Positions 25,985 to 34,477 of a stretch of DNA of 64,000 nucleotides are shown piece by piece; the stretch's first letter is position 1; each line of letters begins with the position of its first letter. The position numbers and the translations under genes are program-made. The notes beneath the pieces are model-generated. The model saw nothing but the letters and a program-made list of their open reading frames with translations. It was not told the origin of the DNA and made no database searches. Source of the DNA: Neotamlana laminarinivorans (GTDB lineage: Bacteria > Bacteroidota > Bacteroidia > Flavobacteriales > Flavobacteriaceae); the NCBI RefSeq assembly GCF_020523925.1, contig NZ_JAJAPW010000006.1, positions 62,001-126,000 on the forward strand, given 5' to 3'.

Positions 25985-28252
25985 ATGGGAGATATTTACA
26001 TCTATATGTTAGTGGCTTTAGCTGTATTAGCAGCTGCCGATTTAGTTGTTGGAGTTAGTAACGATGCAGTTAATTTTCTTAATTCTGCAATAGGTTCAAA
26101 AGCGGTTTCTTTTAAAACTATAATGATAGTGGCTAGTTTAGGAGTTGCACTTGGGGCTTTGTCTTCTAGCGGAATGATGGAAGTGGCAAGAAAAGGTATA
26201 TTTAACCCTGGTGAGTTTATGTTCGATGAAATTATGATTATTTTCATGGCAGTTATGCTCACCGATATTTTGTTGCTCGACTTTTTTAATACACTTGGTT
26301 TACCTACCTCTACAACGGTATCAATAGTTTTTGAATTATTAGGAGCTTCTGTAAGTGTTGCTATAATAAAAATTACAGCAGATAAAAATCAGTCTATATT
26401 AGATTTAGGAAACTATATAAATAACGAAAAGGCTATAGAAATAATATTAGGTATTTTGCTTTCTGTGGTAGTTGCGTTTAGTGTTGGTGCTATTATTCAA
26501 TTTGTTTCAAGGTTGTTGTTGTCTTTTAATTTTAATAAAAAACCTAAAGTTTATGGTGCGGTTTTTAGTGGCTTTGCTATAACCTCTATTATGTATTTTA
26601 TTTTAATAAAAGGTATAAAAAACGCTACGTTTATGAGTGATGTGGTTAAAGACTTTATTTCTCATAATCCATGGGCTATAATTGGAATTGGATTTTTTGT
26701 TTTTACCTGTTTGTCGCTTTTGGTAATGGTTACTTTAAAAACAAACATTTATAAAATAATAATTATAGTAGGAACTTTTGCTTTAGCTGTAGCCTTTGCT
26801 GGTAACGATTTAGTTAACTTTATTGGAGTGCCAATTGCTGCTTTTAATTCTTATGAGGCTTGGTCTGTAACAAATATATTACCACAACATTTTCCAATGT
26901 TAGCATTAACAGAGCCTGTGCAAACAAAACCGTATTTATTATTGATTGCAGGTATAATTATGGTTTTAACACTTTGGTTTTCAAGTAAAGCACGCTCGGT
27001 AGTAAAAACTTCTGTAGATTTATCTAGGCAGGACGAAGGGCAGGAGCGATTCGAGCCCAATTTCTTGTCAAGAAGCATAGTAAGGTACAGTATTGCAATA
27101 TCAGATGGTTTCAATAACATACTTCCAAATTCATATAAACAAAAAATAGAAAGTCAATTTAAAAAAGCGGTTATCTCTCCACTAGTTAAAAAAGAAGATT
27201 TACCAGCTTTCGATTTAGTTCGAGCAGCAGTAAACTTAATGGTAGCTAGTGTTTTAATATCTATTGCAACTTCAATGAAGTTACCATTATCCACAACTTA
27301 TGTAACTTTTATGGTTGCTATGGGTACATCTTTAGCCGATAGAGCATGGGGTAGCGAAAGTGCAGTTTATAGGGTAGCAGGTGTTTTAAATGTTATTGGA
27401 GGCTGGTTTTTTACAGCTTTAAGTGCTTTTGTAGCGGCAGCAATTATGGCTTTAATATTATATTATGGTAGAGGTTATGCGTTAACAGCGCTTTTAACTA
27501 TAGCCGCAATATTATTGGTTAGAAACTCAATATCGCATAGTAAAAAAGCTAAAGAACAAAAGGCTGAAGATAGTCTTAAAAAGGCCGAAAGTAGTTCAAC
27601 TCAAGGTGTAATAGTAGAGAGTGCTCATAACATAGCGAATGTTGTTAAACGAGGAAACAAAATATACAATAGTGCTATAGATGGTTTGGCAACTCATAAT
27701 TTAAAATCATTAAAAAAGAATAAAAGTAACATTAACAAGCTCTCTAACGAAATTGAAGAATTACGTGATAACATTTTCTATTTTATTAAAAAGTTAGATG
27801 AGCCTAGTGCTAATGCTAGTAACTTTTACATAACCATTTTAAGCTTGCTTCAGGATTTCACACAATCTTTAGAATACATATCTAATGTTAGCTACAAGCA
27901 CGTAAATAACAATCATAAAAAATTAAAATTCACTCAAATAAAAGAATTAAAAGAAGTAGATATTGTATTAAATGAAGTTTTAGAGAAAACAAAAGTATCT
28001 TTTAATTCACATTCTTTTGAAGAAATTGGTTTGGTTTTAAGTAAAAAACAACAAGTTTTTAAAATACTAAACGATAAAATACAAAAACAAGTAGAGCGAA
28101 CACGTACCGAAGAGTCTAGTCCAAAAAACACAACCTTGTATTTTAGTATTTTGTTGGAAACTAAAGATTTACTTAAGGCTACGATGACTCTTTTAGAAGA
28201 GTATTACAAAGCACACGACGCTACAGTTGAGCCTGCAACTATAAAAGAGTAA
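25985..28252 (+). CDS. PiT-family inorganic phosphate transporter with C-terminal PhoU-like domain
   Basis: A 755-residue low-affinity cation/phosphate symporter of the cytoplasmic membrane. The two PiT signature repeats are present: GVSNDAVNFLNSAIGSKAVS near residue 22 with GLPTSTTVS, and FAGNDLVNFIGVP with MKLPLSTTYVTFM in the second half. After the last membrane segment (about 520) comes a soluble, helical, lysine-rich region of about 210 residues resembling a PhoU-like four-helix domain (HNIANVVKRGNKIYNSAIDG). In other bacteria Pit and PhoU-like proteins are separate but adjacent; here they are one polypeptide, longer than the usual 400-530 residues. Confidence 0.88.
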   Translation: MGDIYIYMLVALAVLAAADLVVGVSNDAVNFLNSAIGSKAVSFKTIMIVASLGVALGALSSSGMMEVARKGIFNPGEFMFDEIMIIFMAVMLTDILLLDFFNTLGLPTSTTVSIVFELLGASVSVAIIKITADKNQSILDLGNYINNEKAIEIILGILLSVVVAFSVGAIIQFVSRLLLSFNFNKKPKVYGAVFSGFAITSIMYFILIKGIKNATFMSDVVKDFISHNPWAIIGIGFFVFTCLSLLVMVTLKTNIYKIIIIVGTFALAVAFAGNDLVNFIGVPIAAFNSYEAWSVTNILPQHFPMLALTEPVQTKPYLLLIAGIIMVLTLWFSSKARSVVKTSVDLSRQDEGQERFEPNFLSRSIVRYSIAISDGFNNILPNSYKQKIESQFKKAVISPLVKKEDLPAFDLVRAAVNLMVASVLISIATSMKLPLSTTYVTFMVAMGTSLADRAWGSESAVYRVAGVLNVIGGWFFTALSAFVAAAIMALILYYGRGYALTALLTIAAILLVRNSISHSKKAKEQKAEDSLKKAESSSTQGVIVESAHNIANVVKRGNKIYNSAIDGLATHNLKSLKKNKSNINKLSNEIEELRDNIFYFIKKLDEPSANASNFYITILSLLQDFTQSLEYISNVSYKHVNNNHKKLKFTQIKELKEVDIVLNEVLEKTKVSFNSHSFEEIGLVLSKKQQVFKILNDKIQKQVERTRTEESSPKNTTLYFSILLETKDLLKATMTLLEEYYKAHDATVEPATIKE

Positions 28253-28340
28253 TTATTAAAAAAATCATAAAATAATAATTTGAACATCTGTAATTGTTTT
28301 TTCTGCGTAACTAATAAAAAACAATTAACAACAAATTATT

Positions 28341-29201
28341 ATGAAAAACATTTTAGTTTTATTACTTGTAACCATATTTACATTGTCATGCGTTTCAAAG
28401 AAAAAATATATAGCACTTGAGCAGGAAAATGGTGAAATAAAAAGCGAACTACTAAAAACTAAAGTAGCTAAAGAAGATTTAGAATCTAAATTTGCTAAAA
28501 TAGAAGCTCGTGTTGCCGATTACAACGATAAAATAATGTCTCTTAAGGAAGAAAGCAACTCAAAATTAGAAGTAGCTGAAAGCGGTACAGTTATTTCAAA
28601 TGATGCTAAAACTCAAATGCGTGCAACTTTAAGAAATGTAGACTCCGAAAAATTAAGCAAAGCAAAAACTTTAAAAGATTCTATGAATTTAGCTGTTGCT
28701 TATAACCTTGAAAAAGCTATAAACGATAGTAATATAAATGAAGATGATGATTTTGCGGTAGATATTAACGAAACAGTAGTTATGATTTCTATTGCAGATA
28801 ATATGCTTTTTAATACTGGAAGCTATAAATTAAGTACTAAAGCAGATGGTGTACTAAAAAAATTAGCAGACGTTATAAATTCTGAGCCTAGTTTAGATGT
28901 AATGATTGAAGGGCACACAGATGCAAGAACAATAAGTACAGCAAAAGTTTCAGACAACTGGGATTTAAGTGTATTAAGGGCAACATCGGTGGTTAGAAAG
29001 CTTCAAGATAAATACAACGTATCCCCAGAAAAAATGATAGCTTCAGGTAGAAGTAGCTATCAGCCAATTGCAAGTAACGACAACGCTGAAGATAGAGCCA
29101 AAAATAGAAGAACTCGCATTATAATTTTACCAAATATTGATAAGTTTTTTGCTTTAATGGCAGAGAATAATAACTCTTTAGCAGAAAATATTCTAGATTA
29201 A
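28341..29201 (+). CDS. OmpA-family lipoprotein
   Basis: A 286-residue cell-envelope lipoprotein. The signal peptide ends in FTLSC (Cys17). A coiled-coil segment (about 24-75, IALEQENGEIKSELLKTK) precedes a C-terminal OmpA peptidoglycan-binding domain (about 145-265, with IEGHTDART and NRRTRIII). It most likely links the outer membrane to peptidoglycan. Two terminators in tandem follow it. Confidence 0.92.
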   Translation: MKNILVLLLVTIFTLSCVSKKKYIALEQENGEIKSELLKTKVAKEDLESKFAKIEARVADYNDKIMSLKEESNSKLEVAESGTVISNDAKTQMRATLRNVDSEKLSKAKTLKDSMNLAVAYNLEKAINDSNINEDDDFAVDINETVVMISIADNMLFNTGSYKLSTKADGVLKKLADVINSEPSLDVMIEGHTDARTISTAKVSDNWDLSVLRATSVVRKLQDKYNVSPEKMIASGRSSYQPIASNDNAEDRAKNRRTRIIILPNIDKFFALMAENNNSLAENILD

Positions 29202-29220
29202 TTAGTTACATCCATTAATT

Positions 29221-29259
29221 AAAAAGCATCTTCAAATATTTTTTTGAAGATGTTTTTTT
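29221..29259 (+). terminator. Terminator 1 after the OmpA gene
   Basis: CATCTTCAAA / TTTGAAGATG arms followed by seven T. Confidence 0.85.
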
Positions 29260-29291
29260 ATTTTTAGTAATATCTGCTTAAATATCTAAAT

Positions 29292-29328
29292 AAAAAAGGC
29301 CTAAACGAAACCGTTTAGAACCTTTTTA
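29292..29328 (+). terminator. Terminator 2 after the OmpA gene
   Basis: AAAAAGG-CCTAAACG / CGTTTAG-AACCTTTTT with one mismatch, 33 bp after terminator 1. Its GGCCTAAA stem resembles the terminator at 25332. Confidence 0.65.
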
Positions 29329-29382
29329 TAATTCTCCCTAAGAACTAATTAATAGCAATGTAAAGATATGTTGTTTAATTGG

Positions 29383-29416
29383 TTATAAAAATACGTACAT
29401 ATACGTATTTTTATAA
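29383..29416 (-). terminator. Perfect 15-bp palindrome at the end of the regulator gene
   Basis: Arms 29383-29397 (TTATAAAAATACGTA) and 29402-29416 are exact complements around a 4-base spacer. It overlaps the stop codon of the response regulator. On the minus strand the second arm ends TATTTTTATAA, so it probably works as its terminator, though its size and symmetry would also suit a protein-binding site. Confidence 0.6.
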
Positions 29417-30040
29417 AAACGATTTGTTTAAATTAGCCCAAATAGATAACGACGTAGGTTTATTATCCAAGCCAAGTTTTGCAACAATATTGCTTCGGTG
29501 TTTATCTACTGTTCTTACAGAAATAGAAAGTTCACAGGCTATATCTTGGCTTGTATTATTTAAAGCAATTAGTTTAACTATTTTTAATTCAGTTTTAGTA
29601 AGGTTTTTAATTTCTTTAGGTTGTTCTTTATGGTTGTTTTGCAGGTATGAAGCGATTTCTTCACTAAAATAAGGTACATTGTTAATTACACTATTTATAC
29701 AAGCTTCAATTTCTTCAATGGCAAACTCTTTTAAAATGTATCCATAAACATTAAAAGATTTTGCTTTGTCGTATAGCTCTTCTTCCTTATCAAAAGTTAT
29801 TAATATTATTTTAGTTTCTAAGTCGTTTTTTTTGCAGTTTTCAGCGATTTCTAATCCCGTCATGAAAGGCATGCTAATATCTAGAACAGCTATATCAGGT
29901 TTTTCTTTAATTATTAGATTATATGCGCTTTTGCCATCTGTAGCACTACCAATAATATTAAATCCTTTCGAATTTAAAAATTCGGTAAGTCCACGTAGCA
30001 TCAAAGGATGATCGTCTGCAATTACAATAGAGTTTGCCAT
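29411..30040 (-). CDS. NarL/FixJ-family response regulator
   Basis: A 209-residue two-component regulator: receiver domain (about 4-120) with acidic pair Asp9-Asp10, phosphoacceptor Asp54 (AVLDISMP) and a conserved lysine in YILKEF, followed by a LuxR-type helix-turn-helix (about 143-200; LTKTELKIVKLIA, ISVRTVDKHRSNIVAKL). No sensor kinase gene is adjacent, so it is an orphan. It lies 31 bp downstream of an aspartic-protease gene on the same strand and may be co-transcribed with it. Targets unknown. Confidence 0.92.
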   Translation of the reverse strand: MANSIVIADDHPLMLRGLTEFLNSKGFNIIGSATDGKSAYNLIIKEKPDIAVLDISMPFMTGLEIAENCKKNDLETKIILITFDKEEELYDKAKSFNVYGYILKEFAIEEIEACINSVINNVPYFSEEIASYLQNNHKEQPKEIKNLTKTELKIVKLIALNNTSQDIACELSISVRTVDKHRSNIVAKLGLDNKPTSLSIWANLNKSFL

Positions 30041-30071
30041 TAATTAGTGAGGGAATATGTTGTGCTATTAT

Positions 30072-30512
30072 TTACAGTTTTAAATATAGATATTTCTTTT
30101 CATAATCTATTATGGCTTTACCTTTTTTTAAGATATCTGCCCCAATTATACCATCTACAGGTTTAGAATTGTGATCTTTCAATGCTGTGTTTACATGAGT
30201 TAAATCAAATAAAACAAGTGCGATTTTGCTATTACTCCATTTACCTATCTTAACCTTATTTTTTTTAGACATTTTAGCGCTCATGTTTGTAGCCCCAGCA
30301 CCTGCGGCTTTAATAATGGAATCTTCAGCTTTTAGTTTAAAAGTGTCTATTGCTTCAAAGCCAACACAAGAGTTAGAGGCGCCAGTATCTAAAATAAATA
30401 AACCCGATTTATTATTAATAGAAGCTTTAATTTCAAAATGATTGGTTTTAGTAAGGTGTAATTTTACCTTAGAGTAACCTTTTTCTAGGAGATAATTTTG
30501 AAGTGAAACCAT
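30072..30512 (-). CDS. Retropepsin-like aspartic protease
   Basis: A 146-residue protein of the clan AA (retropepsin-like) family. The catalytic motif is LDTGASNSCV, and the second family segment is DGIIGADIL, with an ATNMSA flap-like region between them; one such domain would need to dimerise. The frame extends to 30548, but a perfect -7 box at 30528-30535 implies transcription starts downstream of that codon, so I choose ATG 30512 (MVSLQNYLLEKGY). No signal peptide is evident, suggesting a cytosolic enzyme. Substrate unknown. Confidence 0.82.
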   Translation of the reverse strand: MVSLQNYLLEKGYSKVKLHLTKTNHFEIKASINNKSGLFILDTGASNSCVGFEAIDTFKLKAEDSIIKAAGAGATNMSAKMSKKNKVKIGKWSNSKIALVLFDLTHVNTALKDHNSKPVDGIIGADILKKGKAIIDYEKKYLYLKL

Positions 30513-30527
30513 TAAATAAAATTTAAA

Positions 30528-30535
30528 CAAATATA
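30528..30535 (-). promoter_or_regulatory. Aspartic protease promoter, -7 element TATATTTG
   Basis: Perfect TAnnTTTG on the minus strand, 16 bases before the chosen ATG; it decides the start by excluding the upstream ATG. Confidence 0.6.
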
Positions 30536-30549
30536 AACATGAAAACATT

Positions 30550-30557
30550 TATTTTTG
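30550..30557 (+). promoter_or_regulatory. tatD promoter, -7 element TATTTTTG
   Basis: Perfect TAnnTTTG, 33 bases before the TTG start; divergent from the aspartic protease promoter 15 bp away. Confidence 0.55.
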
Positions 30558-30590
30558 TACTAACGTATTTATAACTATTAAAATATTAAT

Positions 30591-31358
30591 TTGATTATTA
30601 CCGACACGCACACTCATTTGTACAGTGAAGCATTTGACGAAGATAGAATAGAAATGATTAATCGTGCCATTAATAATGGTGTTTCTAGGTTTTTTATTCC
30701 AGCTATAGACTCTAGTTATACTTCAAGTATGCTTCAGCTTGAAAAAGATTTTCCAGAAAATGTTTTTTTAATGATGGGTTTACACCCTACACATGTAAAA
30801 GATAATTACAAAAAAGAATTGCAGCATGTAGAACATATGTTAAAATCTCATAAATTTTATGCTGTTGGAGAAATTGGTATTGATTTGTATTGGGATAAAA
30901 GTACTTTAGGTATTCAACAGGAAGCTTTTCAATATCAAATTTGGTTAGCAAAAAAGCATAAATTACCAATTGTTATACATTGCAGAGAAGCTTTTAATGA
31001 AGTTTTTGATATTTTAGAAAAAGAAAAAGACACAGATTTATTCGGTATTTTTCATTGTTTCACTGGTAATTTTGAGCAAGCACAACAAGCTATATCTTAT
31101 AACATGAAGTTGGGTATTGGTGGAGTTTCCACTTTTAAAAATGGAAAAATTGATAAATTTTTAAATAAAATTAATCTAAAACACATTGTTTTAGAAACCG
31201 ATTCACCATATTTAGCCCCCACACCATATCGTGGTAAACGAAACGAAAGCGCATATATACTAAAGGTTTTAGAAAAATTGACTTCTATATATAATATATC
31301 TACAGAGGAATTGGCAAATATAACCACGCAAAACTCTAAGACTGTTTTTGGTATTTAA
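30591..31358 (+). CDS. TatD-family metal-dependent hydrolase
   Basis: A 255-residue TIM-barrel hydrolase of the TatD DNase family. Metal-ligand motifs: DTHTH at 5-9, VGEIGIDLYWD with a ligand Glu, HCREA, HCFTG, and the final aspartate in ETDSPYLAP. The start is TTG at 30591; no ATG precedes the conserved DTHTH and the next one is far inside, so TTG is required. It likely forms an operon with the asparaginase gene 9 bp downstream. Confidence 0.92.
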   Translation: MIITDTHTHLYSEAFDEDRIEMINRAINNGVSRFFIPAIDSSYTSSMLQLEKDFPENVFLMMGLHPTHVKDNYKKELQHVEHMLKSHKFYAVGEIGIDLYWDKSTLGIQQEAFQYQIWLAKKHKLPIVIHCREAFNEVFDILEKEKDTDLFGIFHCFTGNFEQAQQAISYNMKLGIGGVSTFKNGKIDKFLNKINLKHIVLETDSPYLAPTPYRGKRNESAYILKVLEKLTSIYNISTEELANITTQNSKTVFGI

Positions 31359-31367
31359 TAACTCTAA

Positions 31368-32396
31368 ATGAATAAAAAACCAAACATACTACTTATATAT
31401 ACCGGAGGGACTATTGGTATGATTCGAGATTTTAAAACAGGAGCGTTAAAAGCATTCGATTTTAAAAATCTACTTGAAAAAATACCTGAGTTACAACTAT
31501 TAGATTGTAATATAGATACAGTATCCTTTAATGAGCCTATAGACTCCAGTAACATGAAGCCAGAGTATTGGGTGCAAATGGCCGAAATTATCGAGGATAA
31601 TTACACGCTTTTTGATGGTTTTGTTATTTTACACGGTAGCGACACCATGAGTTATTCTGCATCTGCATTAAGTTTTATGCTAGAAAATTTAGCAAAACCA
31701 GTAATATTCACAGGATCTCAATTACCAATAGGAGATTTAAGAACCGATGCTAAAGAAAATTTAATAACATCTATTCAAATAGCATCAAAACAAGAAAACC
31801 ACAAACCATTAATAAAAGAGGTTTGTTTATATTTTGAATACAAATTGTATCGAGGTAATAGAACTACCAAAATTAATGCAGAACATTTTCAGGCCTTTGC
31901 TTCATTAAATTATCCTGATTTGGCAGAGTCTGGTGTGCACTTAAAAATAAATAAAGAATATTTGTTTCGGTCTAGTTTAAACAAAAATCTTATAGTTCGA
32001 AAAAACCTAGATAGCAATATTGCCATAATTAAAATTTTCCCAGGCATTTCTCCTCAGGTTTTTCAAAGTATTTTTAATATTAAAAACCTAAAAGCAGTAA
32101 TTATAGAAACCTACGGAGCAGGAAATTGTACAACAGAAGCATGGTTTATTAATTTAATTACCCAAACCATTAAAAAAGGTATACATATTATTAATATAAC
32201 GCAATGTAGTGGTGGAAGTGTAATTATGGGGCATTACGAAACAAGTAGAGAGTTAATAAAAGCAGGTGTAATTTCTGGCAAAGATATTACTACCGAAGCA
32301 GCTATAGCAAAAACAATGTACTTGTTAGGACAAAATATTTCAGGTAAAAGCTTCAAAACCATATACGAAACTAGTTTACGAGGAGAAATCACTTAA
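31368..32396 (+). CDS. ansA: Type I (cytoplasmic) L-asparaginase
   Basis: Hydrolyses asparagine to aspartate and ammonia. 342 residues without signal peptide, as for type I enzymes. The first catalytic threonine lies in IYTGGTIGM (about residues 9-17) and the second in LHGSDTMSYSASALSFM, with a conserved lysine in RTDAKENL. In the tatD operon, followed by a terminator and tRNA-Ser. Confidence 0.92.
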   Translation: MNKKPNILLIYTGGTIGMIRDFKTGALKAFDFKNLLEKIPELQLLDCNIDTVSFNEPIDSSNMKPEYWVQMAEIIEDNYTLFDGFVILHGSDTMSYSASALSFMLENLAKPVIFTGSQLPIGDLRTDAKENLITSIQIASKQENHKPLIKEVCLYFEYKLYRGNRTTKINAEHFQAFASLNYPDLAESGVHLKINKEYLFRSSLNKNLIVRKNLDSNIAIIKIFPGISPQVFQSIFNIKNLKAVIIETYGAGNCTTEAWFINLITQTIKKGIHIINITQCSGGSVIMGHYETSRELIKAGVISGKDITTEAAIAKTMYLLGQNISGKSFKTIYETSLRGEIT

Positions 32397-32398
32397 AA

Positions 32399-32433
32399 TT
32401 AACTCTTAAAATTTTAGAGTTAAAAGATTTTTT
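32399..32433 (+). terminator. Terminator after ansA
   Basis: TTAACTCT / AGAGTTAA stem with an AT loop, followed by AAGATTTTTT. It overlaps the region just after the ansA stop. Confidence 0.7.
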
Positions 32434-32476
32434 CGTTATTTGAGCCTCCAAAAATTAAGGTAACTTAAAATAATAA

Positions 32477-32564
32477 AGAGAGGTGGCCGAGTGGTCGAAG
32501 GCGCACGCCTGGAAAGTGTGTATACCTCAAAAGGGTATCGAGGGTTCGAATCCCTTCCTCTCTG
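32477..32564 (+). tRNA. tRNA-Ser(GGA)
   Basis: 88 nt. Acceptor AGAGAGG pairs with CCTCTCT (32557-32563), discriminator G; D-loop GGCCGAGTGGTCGAAGGC; anticodon loop CTGGAAA with anticodon GGA; a long variable arm (TATACC/GGGTAT) as in class II tRNAs; T-loop TTCGAAT. The CCA end is not encoded. The GGA anticodon reads TCC and TCT codons. Confidence 0.95.
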
Positions 32565-32638
32565 CTGATTTTTTATTTTTTATTACTTTATTTTTTTTAT
32601 CTTTAACACTTTAACTAATAAAATTAAGAAACTAGAAC

Positions 32639-33412
32639 ATGAAAAGATTATTTTCTATCCTTGCCATTACAGGAATGATGGTATTCGGAACTGCAAATGC
32701 AACTACAATTGCAAACACAACAGCCGCTACAACCACTGTAGTAACGGCAACACAAGAAGATGAAGCTCCTGCCGAAGAAAGCTTAACATTTCACCAAGAA
32801 TTAAAAAAGCGTTTTATTGAAGGTGGGCCAGAATTTATGGGAATTGTATTGTTATGTTTAATCTTAGGGTTAGCAATTGCAATTGAAAGAATTATCTTTT
32901 TAAATCTTTCTACTACAAACACAAAAAAATTAACTCAAAAAGTTGAAGATGCTTTAGCATCAGGTGGAGTTGAAGCAGCTAAGGAAGTTTGTAGAAACAC
33001 AAAAGGACCTATCGCATCAATTTATTACCAAGGTTTAGATAGAACTGACGAAGGTATAGAAGCTGCAGAAAAAGCTGTTGTAGCTTACGGTGGCGTTCAA
33101 ATGGGGCAATTAGAGAAAAACGTGTCTTGGATTTCATTATTTATCGCTCTTGCACCAATGTTAGGTTTCATGGGTACGGTAATTGGTATGATTCAAGCAT
33201 TCGATAAAATTGAAGCAGCAGGTGATATGCAACCATCTTTAGTAGCTGGTGGTATTAAAGTAGCACTTTTAACAACTGTATTTGGTCTTGTTGTGGCTAT
33301 TATTCTTCAAATTTTCTACAATTATATTATTGCTAAAATTGATAGCATTGTTAACGATATGGAAGATGCTTCTATTACGTTAATGGATCTATTAATTAGA
33401 CACAAAAAATAA
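32639..33412 (+). CDS. exbB: ExbB/TolQ/MotA-family proton channel
   Basis: A 257-residue inner membrane proton-channel subunit that energises TonB-type transport with ExbD. It carries the extra N-terminal signal-like segment and threonine/alanine-rich stretch common in Bacteroidota ExbB, then three membrane helices (about 64-84, 165-187, 200-225) with the family motif APMLGFMGTVIGMIQAFDKI. First gene of an operon with a small membrane protein and two ExbD genes. Confidence 0.92.
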   Translation: MKRLFSILAITGMMVFGTANATTIANTTAATTTVVTATQEDEAPAEESLTFHQELKKRFIEGGPEFMGIVLLCLILGLAIAIERIIFLNLSTTNTKKLTQKVEDALASGGVEAAKEVCRNTKGPIASIYYQGLDRTDEGIEAAEKAVVAYGGVQMGQLEKNVSWISLFIALAPMLGFMGTVIGMIQAFDKIEAAGDMQPSLVAGGIKVALLTTVFGLVVAIILQIFYNYIIAKIDSIVNDMEDASITLMDLLIRHKK

Positions 33413-33438
33413 TAATATAATTAAAACGAAAACAAGTT

Positions 33439-33870
33439 ATGAATTTACATAAAGTATTAAAAATAGTAGCTTTCGCTCTAGCCATTATTGGTGCCATTTT
33501 TGCACTAATGATAATTGGCTCAGACGAGGATGCTGCGAAAGGTCTTAGCGGTAATATACTATATGTAGCTTATGCCGTATTAGCAATAGTTATTGCGCTT
33601 GTGTTAGTCTTTGTAATTAAAGGGCTTTTCTCTGGCGATATTAAAAAAACTTTACTAACGGTAGGTGCATTTTTAGTTATTATAGCTATCTCGTTTGGAG
33701 TGTCATCAGGATCAGATTTAGACCTACAACCTTTTATTCAAAAAGGATCAGATGTAACAGAATCTACATCTAAAACTGTTGGAGCAGGTTTAATTGCTTT
33801 TTACATTTTAGCAGTTTTAGCAATTGGATCAATGTTAGTAGGTGGAGCAAAAAAAATATTAAATAAATAA
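33439..33870 (+). CDS. Membrane protein of the ExbB-ExbD operon
   Basis: A 143-residue protein with four hydrophobic segments (about 9-27, 40-62, 70-87, 115-135). No known domain recognised. It lies between exbB (26 bp upstream) and exbD (2 bp downstream), so it is in all likelihood co-transcribed and may be an accessory part of the energising complex. Confidence 0.85.
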   Translation: MNLHKVLKIVAFALAIIGAIFALMIIGSDEDAAKGLSGNILYVAYAVLAIVIALVLVFVIKGLFSGDIKKTLLTVGAFLVIIAISFGVSSGSDLDLQPFIQKGSDVTESTSKTVGAGLIAFYILAVLAIGSMLVGGAKKILNK

Positions 33871-33872
33871 TT

Positions 33873-34457
33873 ATGGCAAAAAGAGCAGCACCAGAAGTAA
33901 ATGCAGGCTCTATGGCCGATATTGCTTTCTTATTATTAATTTTCTTCTTGGTAACAACAACTATTGAGGTGGATTCTGGTTTAAACAGAAAATTACCTCC
34001 AATAGAGGAAACTGAACCACCAGTCATCAAACAAAAAAATATCTTTACTGTTTTATTAAATGGTAATGATCAATTACTTGTTGAAGATGAAATAATGGAA
34101 ATTAAAGACTTAAGACAAGCAGCCATAGATTTTTTAGATAATGGAGGAGATGGATCTTGTAGTTACTGTAAAGGTAAAAGAAATCCTGATTCTTCTGATA
34201 ATCCAACAAAAGCTATTATTTCTTTAAAAAACGAACGTGAGACTTCTTATAAGCAGTATATCTCTGTACAAAATGAGCTTGTTGCGGCATATAATGTTTT
34301 AAGAAATAAAAGAGCTGAAGCTCTTTATGGTATGTCATTTACAGAAATGGAAGCAAATGCTAACGATGTAAATTGGCCTGGTAATAAAGCGAAGTTAAAG
34401 GATCAAATCGACCAAATTAAGGAAGAGTATCCACAAAAACTTTCTGAAGTTCAATAA
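33873..34457 (+). CDS. exbD: ExbD-family biopolymer transport protein (1)
   Basis: A 194-residue single-span inner membrane protein. The membrane segment follows NAGSMADIAFLLLIFFLV, whose Asp is the family proton-relay residue. The periplasmic domain is longer than E. coli ExbD and carries a CSYC motif in GDGSCSYCKGK that could hold a disulfide or metal, then a charged helical tail. Second ExbD follows 20 bp later. Confidence 0.9.
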   Translation: MAKRAAPEVNAGSMADIAFLLLIFFLVTTTIEVDSGLNRKLPPIEETEPPVIKQKNIFTVLLNGNDQLLVEDEIMEIKDLRQAAIDFLDNGGDGSCSYCKGKRNPDSSDNPTKAIISLKNERETSYKQYISVQNELVAAYNVLRNKRAEALYGMSFTEMEANANDVNWPGNKAKLKDQIDQIKEEYPQKLSEVQ

Positions 34458-34477
34458 CATTAAAATTTAACATAAAT

